From positions 951,744-1,015,743 of the forward strand of contig MU004230.1 in NCBI GenBank assembly GCA_010405405.1: a stretch of DNA of 64,000 bases, written 5' to 3'. The notes beneath the pieces are model-generated. The model had not been told where the DNA came from and made no database searches. It worked only from the letters and a program-made list of their open reading frames with translations. The position numbers were made by a program, and so were the translations under genes. Of the stretch, positions 23,655-33,775 are shown one piece after another (position 1 is the first letter of the stretch; each line of letters opens with the position of its first letter). Origin of the DNA: Microthyrium microscopicum (taxonomy: Eukaryota; Ascomycota; Dothideomycetes; Microthyriales; Microthyriaceae).

Positions 23655-24118
23655 ATGCGTTTCTCCACGATCCTCATCGCCTCCCTCACAGCCTTGGTCT
23701 CCGCCGCGCCTCTCCCAAGCTCAACAAATCCACTCGGCGGCGCTCTCGCACCCATCGGGTCCGCTCTAGGAACCTTTGGCTCTGCCCTAGGAAACGGATC
23801 TGGTAATGATGGTAATGGCAGTGTACGTCCAACCCACGTCGTCCCAGCATCGCTTTACTAATCATGATACAGGGTAATACCGCCGGCAACGGCAGCGGTT
23901 CTGGTGACGGCAATGGCTCAGGATCCGGAAACGAAGCTGGTGATGGCAACTCTGCTGGCGATGGCAGTGGTTCCGGCAATCAAGCGAACGGCAACACGAT
24001 CTCTGGAATTAATCTCGGGACAGTAAGTTTACCAGACATTGACGTAGACCCAACGATAAATGTAAGGTTGGGTTATTGGAGTTGTGGATGGTGACTGACT
24101 GATTTATAGATCCTATAA
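23655..24118 (+). CDS. Small secreted Gly/Ser/Asn-rich protein
   Basis: Proposed exons 23655-23822, 23873-24022 and a 9-nt terminal exon 24110-24118 give 108 aa. Residues 1-18 (MRFSTILIASLTALVSAA) form a clear signal peptide. The mature part begins with LGGALAPIGSALGTFGSALG and continues as imperfect GNGSGSGDGNGSG repeats with acidic residues; there is no Cys. The last intron has GTAAGT and TTATAG borders; without splicing the frame would run 24 codons further to a stop at 24094. Such low-complexity secreted proteins are common in fungi and may be wall- or matrix-associated or effector candidates; no function can be assigned. The TATA-like box upstream supports an expressed gene. Confidence 0.72.
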
Positions 24119-24805
24119 TGAGATAAGCTGAAAGAGATATTCGAGTTCTGCTGTTTGGGCAAAGATGATAACCGCCTGGCAATCTCGTAGCAGCTGGAGA
24201 GATAGGAGACAGCTTGGGCGCTGGTAATCACACAAGTCCCATTGTATACTGCTGCTGTACATACCATACCATAATTTTAATCAAAAACATTTGAAGATAT
24301 CTTCAGTATCAAGGTGTCTTTGACATAAGCAGTCATTGTAATAGTCAAAATACTAACAGGACGGATGCAGTCACTGCCACGAGTTTTCCCAACGCAACAA
24401 GGCTAGCAAGCTCAACATATTTCATGTTTGAGAGCCAAATTGGTTGTCAGCAACGAATTGTTGTGATATATTAATGAGTGCAGAATGATGTGGTCACAAT
24501 CATCCAAGCATTCAGAGACAGATGGACTCAGATTGATGTTATTTCTTCTATTTTGTCTCATTACGACCTAGTCTAGAGGTGTTTTGTCAGCTTCGGACCA
24601 TCCAACCTGATTCTCCCATGCGTGTTGCGTCTCATTTCTGGTTCCCACGTTCGCTGTTTTGAAATCAATAATGAACGCCTTCGCTATGCTATGATTACAG
24701 TATCCCATTTCCCGGGCCACTAATTCGCTGCGCTATCAAACAGATCTTATGGTCATCAAGTCATTTACGTATTCCAGAGTTTGTGTGCTACCAGGCCTTT
24801 CTGCT
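24119..24805. other. Intergenic, convergent 3' regions
   Basis: Non-coding stretch between the small secreted protein gene and the membrane protein gene. No feature recognised. Confidence 0.5.
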
Positions 24806-25606
24806 TTATGCGGGCCGTGGCTGTTGTGACATTGTTACAGATGAGAGCGCAGGTTGCGTAGATCCACTTTGAGCGGAATTTGTTTGACCTGACTCGCTTT
24901 GACTCGGTTGGCCACTCTCTTCCCTCATTGTTGGTGGCGTCTCAGATAATGGAGGTGTCGTTGTCTCCTGATAGCCCGGTAGTCTATCAGCAACATTACG
25001 AGACAAAGTACGGAGCGGCACCGCGGGCTCGTTCAGTGTGCTTGTCATCGTCGTATTTGTTGGTGGTCGTGATTCTAGAGCAGCTTCTTGTGCTTTGTAT
25101 GGTGGAGGGGCCTCGCCATACTCGTTGAGTCCTTCGTCTTCCTCGGAGGTGCGGCCTAATCGAGTGCCAAAGCGATTGTTATATCGTTGGACCCATCGGC
25201 GTGCAGTGCTAGGCGGGGCGGCTGAGCGACCCGTTTGCTGACCTGGTTGCCAACTTTCGAGGTCGCGGGCCAACGCATGGCGGCCTAGACTCGCCTGTAA
25301 CGACTTTCGACGTTGGTTTCGACGTCTTAGGACAAAGAGGAGTACGAGTATGGCGATGACGAGAAGAATAAGTATGAGGAAGAAGTATTGGTAGATGATG
25401 CCCTGCTGCTGATCTGATTTGTTCTCAGTTCCGTCGCCGCCATCATCTCCATCGTTAAGGTCGGGCAAGCTAGTAATCACGGGACTAAGGAGGAGAGATG
25501 GCGTGGCAGATGTCAGATTCGCGATCGACATGGTAGAGGATGGTGCGAGTGTCGATGTTTGGGTGCCCGAGAGCATGGTGGAGAGGAGGGATGAAGGCAT
25601 GGCCAT
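24806..25606 (-). CDS. Single-pass membrane protein with PPPY motif
   Basis: One exon, 266 aa, starting at the ATG at 25606 (the frame upstream has only TTG). The first ~65 residues are Ser/Thr-rich and end in an acidic DLNDGDDGGDG segment; this looks like a short extracellular stalk. One strongly hydrophobic helix follows (QYFFLILILLVIAILVLLFV, about residues 73-92), then RRRNQRRK as a positive-inside stop. The ~165-residue tail is disordered, Ser/Thr/Pro-rich and contains PPPY in EAPPPYKAQ and LPGYQE. PPxY motifs bind WW domains of Rsp5/Nedd4 ubiquitin ligases, so a role as a ligase adaptor or an endocytosed cargo is a reasonable inference. It is divergent from TFB5. No homologous family recognised. 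Confidence 0.8.
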   Translation of the reverse strand: MAMPSSLLSTMLSGTQTSTLAPSSTMSIANLTSATPSLLLSPVITSLPDLNDGDDGGDGTENKSDQQQGIIYQYFFLILILLVIAILVLLFVLRRRNQRRKSLQASLGRHALARDLESWQPGQQTGRSAAPPSTARRWVQRYNNRFGTRLGRTSEEDEGLNEYGEAPPPYKAQEAALESRPPTNTTMTSTLNEPAVPLRTLSRNVADRLPGYQETTTPPLSETPPTMREESGQPSQSESGQTNSAQSGSTQPALSSVTMSQQPRPA

Positions 25607-26445
25607 GTTCAAGTTGTGAAATCGCGTTGGTGCTTGCTGCTAGATGACCATTGAACACAACAATCAGGTGGGTGATTGTTGTTTAAGTGATATGATTGAC
25701 AGAGCCATGAGAAATGTCGCTTGCAAAGACGTCGAGGGTCAACAGAAGTGGTTGGTATCAGAGCGTAAGATATGTCGTGTGATATACAGCAGGGGTAACG
25801 AAGAAGACGGAAGGTGGCGGATAAGATGGCAGGGAAAGGGAATCAGTAAGCAAAGGGCTGAGATATGGGATAGACGCGAAGTAGGGGCAGAAAATAGTTG
25901 ATTGTCAAAGAATTGTAAAAGTCAGACGAGAGAATTGAATTTGGAAATGTAGAAGACGTACGAGATGTGAGAGATGAGAGACACAGAGACTCACTGTTGG
26001 AGTCAAGGTGGAGCAAAGAACCTTAGCCCTGGGGCCTGGATTTGGATTTGGATTTGGAAGGAACGGTTGACTGAGACTTGTTGGTTGCCCTTTCCTGTTT
26101 AGTCTAGACTGACCTCCACCACCTGTGAGGCTGTCCGCTGTCGTGCATGAACTCCCTTCCCATTTTATCACCACCTACTCTTCCACTCCTAAGTCTCCTA
26201 TACATCACACATAACCTCTTCAGTCCAGATATAATTGACACAACCTCGCGCAAGCTAAAACAATGTTGACCTGAACATCAACTCAGCCCGTTTGAGATCT
26301 ACCTTGGTCTCCCAGGTCTCCCCACCCGTTTGCTTTCTTGTTTGTTCCCGACGCCCGTCCTGGTTGGTACTTGGTCTTCTGCAAAGGAAGAGGAATTGTT
26401 TCTCGCGCCAGTTTTGCGCCCTCAGCTCTTTGTATTGGCGACACT
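25607..26445. other. Intergenic, divergent promoter region PPPY membrane protein / TFB5
   Basis: About 840 bp between divergent genes. It contains a short GGATTT triplet repeat near 26038-26057. No gene supported. Confidence 0.5.
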
Positions 26446-26792
26446 ATGGTCAAGGCTGTCAAGGGTATGCACTACGCTGTCACAGCTCCCACCTTGAAAC
26501 ATTTCTGACCAATACCCAGGTATACTAGTCCAGTGTGACGAATCCATCAAAGCTATCATCGAGAAAATCGATAAGGAAAATGGAAACACTTTTATTCTAG
26601 AGGCGCTAGATGATGAGAATCTACTGATAAGCTCCGGCAAGATCAATGAACTCAAAGCACGACTCAAGTCGGTATGACGCTAATACTATTGTCCAATGCT
26701 TAGCAGTGGCTGACAACAAATAGGTTTTGACAGACACTGTAAAAGAACACGAAGAGCCAGAATCAAATTCAGACAACAACGAAATGCGTTAG
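26446..26792 (+). CDS. TFB5: TFIIH subunit Tfb5 (TTDA/GTF2H5)
   Basis: A 79-aa protein from three exons: 26446-26464 (19 nt), 26520-26671 and 26724-26792, all GT-AG and in phase. It begins MVKAVKGILVQCDESIKAII, matching the Tfb5 opening (KGxLVQCDPSIKAL), then a short beta-alpha-beta module with FILEALDDENLLI and the helix INELKARL, ending in an acidic tail. Length is close to yeast Tfb5 (72 aa) and human TTDA (71 aa). Tfb5 stabilises TFIIH by binding Tfb2/p52 and is required for nucleotide excision repair and for transcription initiation under stress. The gene is easily missed because of its tiny first exon. Its stop lies only 38 bp from that of the convergent GFA gene. Confidence 0.95.
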
Positions 26793-26830
26793 ACATCAGC
26801 ATTGATTCTTGGGATACTATCTCGGGATAT

Positions 26831-27344
26831 CTACATCATGCCCTCGATTTGAGTGGCACCCTTTTGCTCTGGAACCCATGGAACTCGTCTTGGAACATAG
26901 AGCTCGTTGTCCCACTTCTGCTTGACCAGTTTATCTCCTTCAAGCACACCAACCTTGACGAACTTAACTCCTGGGGCCTTGGTCTTTGTGGTAATATATT
27001 AGTATCGTGCGGTAGCTTATGGGATTATCTACTTACCGATGATCTCCACATTGTCGACCCACAGTTGCTGCAAAGGAAGCTTGTCATCGTGTTGCCACTG
27101 TCCGCAGTCTTGGCCCATTCATGAGGCTTGCCAGATTCAAGCTTGAATTTATCATCGGGGATAACGTAGTTGGACGAGAATGCGCTTCCAGTGATTTTGC
27201 GACAATCGGTGCAATGGCAGAGAGCCTGTAAAGTTGTTAGCATATCGAAGAGCTTATCATCATCCGTCAACTTACCGATCCGGCTGGTTCACCCTCATAG
27301 GAGATCTTGATATCTCCACAGGCACAGCTTCCTTCAGTAGACAT
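26831..27344 (-). CDS. GFA (glutathione-dependent formaldehyde-activating-like) family zinc protein
   Basis: Three exons (27344-27276, 27225-27037 and 26983-26831) encode 136 aa. The zinc ligands of the GFA/Mss4-like fold are all present: CACGD near residue 7, CHCTDCRKITGSAFSSN near 26 and CSNCGSTMW in the second half. Fungal single-domain GFA proteins are numerous; most are annotated as S-(hydroxymethyl)glutathione synthases, but that enzymatic role is disputed and the true substrates are mostly unknown. There is no signal peptide, so it is likely cytosolic. The start is the only ATG before the first CxC pair. It converges with TFB5. Confidence 0.92.
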
Positions 27345-30196
27345 GATTTGTAGTTAGAGGAATGTTTTGGATTTCGTTATGGTAGGTAAATTATTCAAGC
27401 GATGGAGATTTTCAGCGTATGAAGGATGGGCCATTGGATCTTTTTATATGTTCATTGGATTGTGGGCGGTTCCTAAAGGAGCTACCAAACAACCCATGAC
27501 GGTATTTCTTCCATCGAGAATTTGAGCCTGCGTGCAGATCTCGGCGAGCTTGATGTACAATCAGCCTGCAAGATCTGGTACAGTGCTATCATTGGTTAAC
27601 CTGATTCGAAAGATACACTTCTCAACCATCAATTCCAAATTCATTCCACCCCAAATCAAAATGCGTCAAGCTTGCGGCTCCGCACTAACTCTTTCAACTT
27701 GTCTTACTTCACCCCAGTCCTAATCTCACAGGATCGTGCACAACTGAGTAGAAATATTAGGAATCTTTCATCTCTACTGTGCTGTGCTCTGCGGCAAGTG
27801 CGGCATCTCTGACTAATCGCAGCCATTGAAGTTTCACGACTGTCTCCCAATTACTGAAATCAGAATGCGATATTCCAATTGAGGGGTATCATCACAGTTT
27901 TCAATCAATAATGGCTTGTGACACTTGGGTTTTCCAAATCAGCTATTACATCATGGATCGCGTTGTGGAGGTCCTGACTGGAGTTGGGAGCTCATCTTTT
28001 GCCTTGTCTAGCCTAGTCCATACCCCAGATCTCGGCGGGTAGCTTGATTCGTCTGCATATTTAGTAGATGTCACTAAAATGGGTGCAGAGGCTAGAGCGT
28101 AGCAAGTCTGAAATCCAGCGGATCGGAAGCCAGTTATACGCCGTAGCGGTGTGAATACGGTACCGGAATTTGAAGAAAGGTGGGCTTGAAACGATTGCTA
28201 CATACGATTATTCTCGGCGGATCTTTGTTGATCAAAAATTGGACTAGACAGTAGAGGACAGCTCCTTTTGCTGTACGGAGACTAAACGGTAAGTGATTTG
28301 CAGGGTAACGTTAAATGAAATTGTTACTACTCAGAAGTCCCACAACAGTAGGTAGATAAGGGGGTCGATATAAATTTACGCCACCGGTGAATCTCCGCAC
28401 CGACATTCATACACGCAAGCAGCAACGGAGTGCTATATAAGGTAGCTATTCTCCTAACCGAACGCGGGTACACCGTGCTCCATGTGGTATTTGGCAAGCG
28501 CACTTGCTCGAATTATGGCAGATCACCGACACTGATACATTTTGGGGCAGTTGAATGAAAACATATCTGGTACTGATAGCTAAACAGATGTTTTTATGTT
28601 TTTATGTTCTTTGTTATGTATGTAATACTAAAATTAAGAATGACTGGTCGCGGTTGTCGCGATCATGCGCCAGATCGTAAAGGCCAAAGCAAAATAATAA
28701 ACTGGGGGAAAATTGGAATGCCAAAAATGTCTTCCTAGAACATAGCTTACAGGGCTCTATGTATTTCAACTGGCCAAAGCCCCTGGAAATACTGCATGGG
28801 CTGTTTGCGGCTCTTATTTCTTAGCTAGTACCGTGCTGATCTACAGCAGGCGATACAACTTATACCCAGTGTGCCAGTCACTGACTGATCACTGCTTCGG
28901 CGCTTTACGGAGAAAACCAATCTCAAACAGCCGGCTCTTTCAGATTCATCTCGTTTAAATCCCGATTTTACGGAGCCTCGGGATTTCGGGATTGGAGCTC
29001 AATCTCGATGTTGACCGGCTAAATAATTATCAATGTAGAAGTTGCTATTCATCACCAGAGACCTGCATATGCTACGATATCAACAAACTATTCCTGCTGC
29101 ACTATGTAAACACCTTCGCTAACAGGTTTGTAGTTTATGGCTTCACTTGATTCGGGTTGCCAGGCTTTCGGTGCTTGTCGAGGACAAGAAGATTTCATAA
29201 ATCAGGGCAATCCAGGTGGACACGTTCCTTCATGTCGTCCTATAAACTCTAGCGTATGACAGGGGCTATGAGACAATCTGCAGTCGAATTTATATTGCTC
29301 GATCCTCAGCGTTGATACTTTATAGGCATTGAACTCTAGTGCTAGAGAAATACCTGGTTCTTGGCGAGGCTCAGAAGTAAACGACAAAGCTAATCCATCC
29401 GAGGTTGATAAACCGACAGTAGGTAGTGCAGGACTGCATGCCAACACAATACAGACTACGTGCTTAACCCTCAGGAAAACACATCAAGCCCATCACGGCG
29501 ACATGATATGATGACTATATTGAGTTTATTCATGAAATCAGTCGTGTGGTAGAATTCGGCCTTTGTTGCGTTTCTGGCCAGGTTCTGTTCCAATACATAC
29601 ATCAAGGGCGTATATTGTGCCTCGCATCTACCCGGTATTCGTATCACTCTTTAGCTGCCGTGTTCCGTCAATCTACTAGATGATGAACGGCCCATCAGAG
29701 AACTGTGCTGTTTCTCGTTCGGACCCAATAAAATCTTTGACACAATATAACATGGACTGGGACCTTCCAGAAAAGAATCCTGGCTTCGATTGTTTACAGT
29801 TTAGGAGCGGATTCCAGAATTCCATCTCTGGCCTCTCTTTCCTTGTGTTCAAGAGATGCAAGCTTAGGCCAATCAGTTAGTACAGATATATCGAATCAAT
29901 ATATGATGTGACTAGGCATGGTGTCTGTCAGTCTCAACATGGCCACCTGGGAGGCAACGAAATGTCTCCAACCTCTTGTCAAATTTCCGGATGAGTGCTT
30001 TACACCCGTTCGTGTCTCGTAAATTTAGAGACGGGCCTACTTCCCGTCTGATCTCGCGTGGCAATGGCATGGGACAAGCTAGCTATGAAATATCAATCTA
30101 TTCAACCCTTCTCGTTTTACACTTCGTGCTCGAAAACATGCGCATTTCGAATATTACTTCGCTCCTTGTACTCGTACATCTTCGACAATATATCCA
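27345..30196. other. Gene-poor region, 2.85 kb
   Basis: No supported gene. I searched both strands for domain signatures and found only short frames without coding character. A small inverted repeat is present: AAATCCCGA (28957-28965) and TCGGGATTT (28978-28986), with a third CGGGATT just after it. The right end should contain the promoter of the SURNod19-like gene. Confidence 0.45.
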
Positions 30197-32523
30197 ATGA
30201 GGAATTTGCAGTTGGTCGCAGGGCTACTGTTAGCAAATGAAGCTCTCGCGGAGCCACAATGGCTTACAATATTCGGGGTCGGGATAGGTCCTACCACAAA
30301 GCGTCCCAGCAACCCCAATAGATCCTCCAGAAGGGGAGGAGAAACACACCGGGGCGTTAAGACTCGAACGATCACAAATACTGTATACGTAACAGAGACA
30401 AAGCACCATCGGGGAACAGGTACTCGACTCCCCACCCAGTTCACGATACTCTCATGGATGACACCGTCACAATTTCCATGGCCTACAATGCCTTCACCGT
30501 CTTCTGGGCCCCAGCAAACGCCTCCTCCATGGGCTTCAGAGACAGTTGCATGGCCTTCAGAGACAATCCCATGGACTCCGTTGACCCAGCCGTCACAGCC
30601 TCCATGGTCCCGACAGGAACCTCTTCCAACGAGCCAAGCGACACAACCCCCTTGGACTCGACAAGAGCCACCTCCATCGAATGAATCGACACCACCTCGG
30701 TGGACTCAACAGGAATCCCCATCAGCGAGCCCTCAGAACACTGCGCCAATCGGGTCGAATCCAAGGCCGACTCCAGATGCCTTTACACCAATTCCAGACC
30801 ACGACGACGGGCCTCTCCCACCTACCGCTACGGCAACCGCCACAGTGATAGTCACTCATACTCTGCAGGATCCAAATGCGACTCCTGACCCAGATGTGAT
30901 AATTCCTAATCTAAACCCAAATTCCATATTTAATAACACTCCCGTCGTGTCCACTCCAAGTCCAACGCCTACGGGGATTGTTGAGTCTGGAGCACCTTCA
31001 AAGCCTCCAGCAGCTCCTTCAAAAGCACCCTCGCTCGTTGATTTACTGAGTAGGCTATTCTTAACCTGCTCAGGGCATACATTGTATAAATACTAACGTT
31101 GCCTCAGAAAGTATACCCGGCCTTGAAAAGCTCTCATCAATGAGTCCCATAGTTCTGAACGGCTTGATCAATACTGTTTTAGGCGCATACACGAAAAAAG
31201 CCACGAGTGTCGAGATGGTGCAGCCCAAGATAAGACAAGACGCGAAGAGAGCAAGAATCAAGTATGGCCCGTTCACCATCAAAGGAGCAAAATCAACTGT
31301 AAATTTCACCGTTGATACTTGAAAGTGTTCATAATGCTAATTATGTGCTAGTCTTCTGCATCCCCTAATCCACTCTTAAGCGGACTCTTAGGTGGATTGC
31401 TGGGCAAAACTTCCTTTGGAACAGGCAATTTCAAGTCTATGGACCCGGGCGGCACCTCTTTCATCCAGGTTCTGGACAAGGACTTTCCTACAGAAATCAC
31501 TATGATCTATTCCAAATTAGATATTATCGCTAGTGATGGACAACCAATAGATATTGGCAAGGGATTATACGCGCATCATGCTGTTTTTGCGAGCCTTTCA
31601 AAGATTGCTCAAAACCCAGTACTTTCATGCAATGGAAAGCCGCTGAATCTGACAACCCTTCCCACATTCATTGGGGCAGCAGGAGAAGCTCCTGAAAATT
31701 ACTTTACTGATGTGACTGGTAAAGTCAACTCGGGAGTTCATATTCCGAAGGACGATAAACTCATCATGCAGATCGATATCGTCAACTACGCCGACCAAGA
31801 TCAAGAGATATATTTGGTTCCCGAAATCGAATATATGGAGGGCTTCCCACCAGGATTCGCGGAATCAGACAGATATACACTTAGTCCAGGGACATGCGAT
31901 CCAACTCGAGGGCCAAATTCGGGACAAAACATCCAGCCTCCTGAGGGACAAAAGAAGTTCGAAATTGCAGGACCAGAGATGACGTTTGAGGAAAACGGTC
32001 ATATCATGTATTCCAGTATGAAATCCCCAGAACATTTGTACGAGATCTATCACTAACGCCCTTTTTAGGAGCACATCTACACGGTAATTTCGTCTAAGTC
32101 TTTTTGCCAGCATTGATCTAATTAGTTGCAGATGGAGGCGACCGAATGGACATCGAAGTAAATGGAAAGATATTCTGCTCATCCAAAGCAGAGTATGGTG
32201 GAGAAGGACGTGGTGGAGAAGGACGTGGTGGAGAAGGACGTGGTGGAGAAGAAAAATCCAAGGGAACACTGAGTGGTCAGAGTTCCTGTCCTCCTGTTCT
32301 GGAGATTCACAAAGGCGATAAGATGAAGTTGACAGCATACTATGACCTCGAGCAACATCCTCCGTAAGTAGCCACCTCATATTATCCATCATCTTTGGTG
32401 ACTGACGTTGATAGTCGAATGCTTGGTGGACATAGCCATGGCGAGAAAGGCATGGGTGGTATGATGGATTCGGCGGAAGAGATGGCATTATTTTTGATAC
32501 AGTTTGCCCCAGCAAAGAGCTGA
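30197..32523 (+). CDS. Secreted SURNod19-like protein with Pro-rich N-terminal region
   Basis: Six exons join in phase: 30197-31049, 31108-31298, 31352-32015, 32069-32083 (15 nt), 32132-32363 and 32415-32523, giving 687 aa. A signal peptide (~18 residues) precedes ~260 residues rich in Pro/Trp/Thr with repeated PPWTRQEPP-like units, probably a glycosylated linker. From about residue 290 a globular domain begins (IKYGPFTIKGAKS, LVPEIEYMEGFPPG), ending in the hallmark AHLHDGGDRMDIEVNGKIFC and then GHSHGEKGMGGMMDS. AHLHDGG...VNGK resembles the GHxHxG...INGK region of plant SURNod19 (stress-up-regulated nodulin 19) proteins; the His residues suggest metal binding (inference). A 15-bp tandem repeat in exon 5 adds EGRGG units. 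Function unknown. Confidence 0.83.
32197..32251 (+). repeat. In-frame 15-bp tandem repeat encoding GGEGR units
   Basis: Three exact copies of GGTGGAGAAGGACGT (32197-32241) followed by ten bases of a fourth. The unit is a multiple of three, so copy-number changes would lengthen or shorten a Gly/Glu/Arg loop without a frameshift. Confidence 0.92.
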
Positions 32524-33775
32524 TAGGATGTAGCCAACCTTTTTGAGCGCTTCCAGCGACACGAAGAAAGACGGCTTTAAATTTGCTTGGTCTCGGTCAG
32601 GCGGCGTACAGTCTTGTAATCCGGCCGCGATTTGAGTCTTAGAGTCACTGAGGATTTTTACAACATTTTAATACCTGGACTTTGTTTGGTACAGTACCGA
32701 GGGAGTCATTCAACTTCTTGGCCAAGTAATGAACTAATTCCGTAATGATGAACTTCGATTTGAATGTCGTAGCAAACAATCAAAATCGGCAAACTCAGTT
32801 AGTCATACGGCGCAGGCTATACTCTACTATCTGCTAACACTTTGCTATTTTCAGGTTGCTCATTATTTCTTGAGAAGAGGTCTGAACATGCCACTTTCAA
32901 AGTATCTCTGCACTCGAGAACATCTCGTGTAAGAGCATGGGTTCTAGAACCTCCTGGACTATCAAGATGGTGAAGTTACATCGTGGATGTGACCCAAGTC
33001 CTCATAAGAGACAGAATTACACTTCTTCAGCTTTGGAGAAGTCAATCACCAACATGATATTGAGATGGCTTCATGCCTGGGCTTAGCGAGAATGTACCAC
33101 CAGTACCTCTCACCGTCCGTTCGTGCCTTAGTGATGTCGGTGGTTATTAACTGCAGATGACAACCAAATAGAGACCACCTAATCGTACCTGCATTATCCG
33201 TGGTTTGGTGTAACTCAATGCCAGATTAATGAGGAATTCTTGATGTTCTGCCGTTGTAGCTCTTGCTTGGCAACATCGTACAAGAAACCAGCAGCGTTCA
33301 TTATCGTCGTTGTACCAGTACACCAAACAGTACACTAAGAAAATCCAGACATACCAGATGCTCGCAAGAATTCTATTGCAACCTCACCGCCAGGCAAATA
33401 CTCCTTGGCAATCAGAATCTGCCTCATTTCTAATGATGGAAGCAGCTGAAAATTGATCACCGGCAGTATGTCAGTATGGCGTGTACTTCCCCTTCAATTC
33501 GAAATACGAGGTCCTTGAACGACCTCAATCATTTGTATCACAAAAAGAGGTTTTGAGGCTGGAAGACGATTTGAAATAATTCAAGCAATGCCAATCGTTT
33601 GCCTGAACGGTTGCTCAAGGCTGTTTCCGCAGAACTCCAGACTAAGTTAAAGTAGTTGGACAAGATCTAGAGCTTGAGATGTGTCTGTCGGGTTTTGATC
33701 GAGTATAAATGAATGCTTTCGCTTGTCTATAGAGTGATATCAGTATACTCAAGTCGAATCTTCAACAACATCAAG
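32524..33775. other. Intergenic, 1.25 kb, with a possible decayed gene on the minus strand
   Basis: Between two secreted-protein genes. On the minus strand near 33340-33450 a short protein-like stretch (MRQILIAKEYLPGGEVAIEF) is followed by a good intron donor (GGTATGT), but the surrounding frame soon meets stops; it may be the remnant of a host gene, unidentified. A TATA-like box lies at 33704. Confidence 0.35.
33704..33710 (+). promoter_or_regulatory. TATA-like box (TATAAAT)
   Basis: TATAAAT lies 72 bp upstream of the start codon of the 490-aa secreted protein, a good core-promoter position. Inferred from sequence. Confidence 0.45.

Noticed and set aside
32184-32260. 15-bp direct repeats considered as a CRISPR-like array
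   Set aside because: Units are head to tail without spacers, in frame inside an exon, in a eukaryote.
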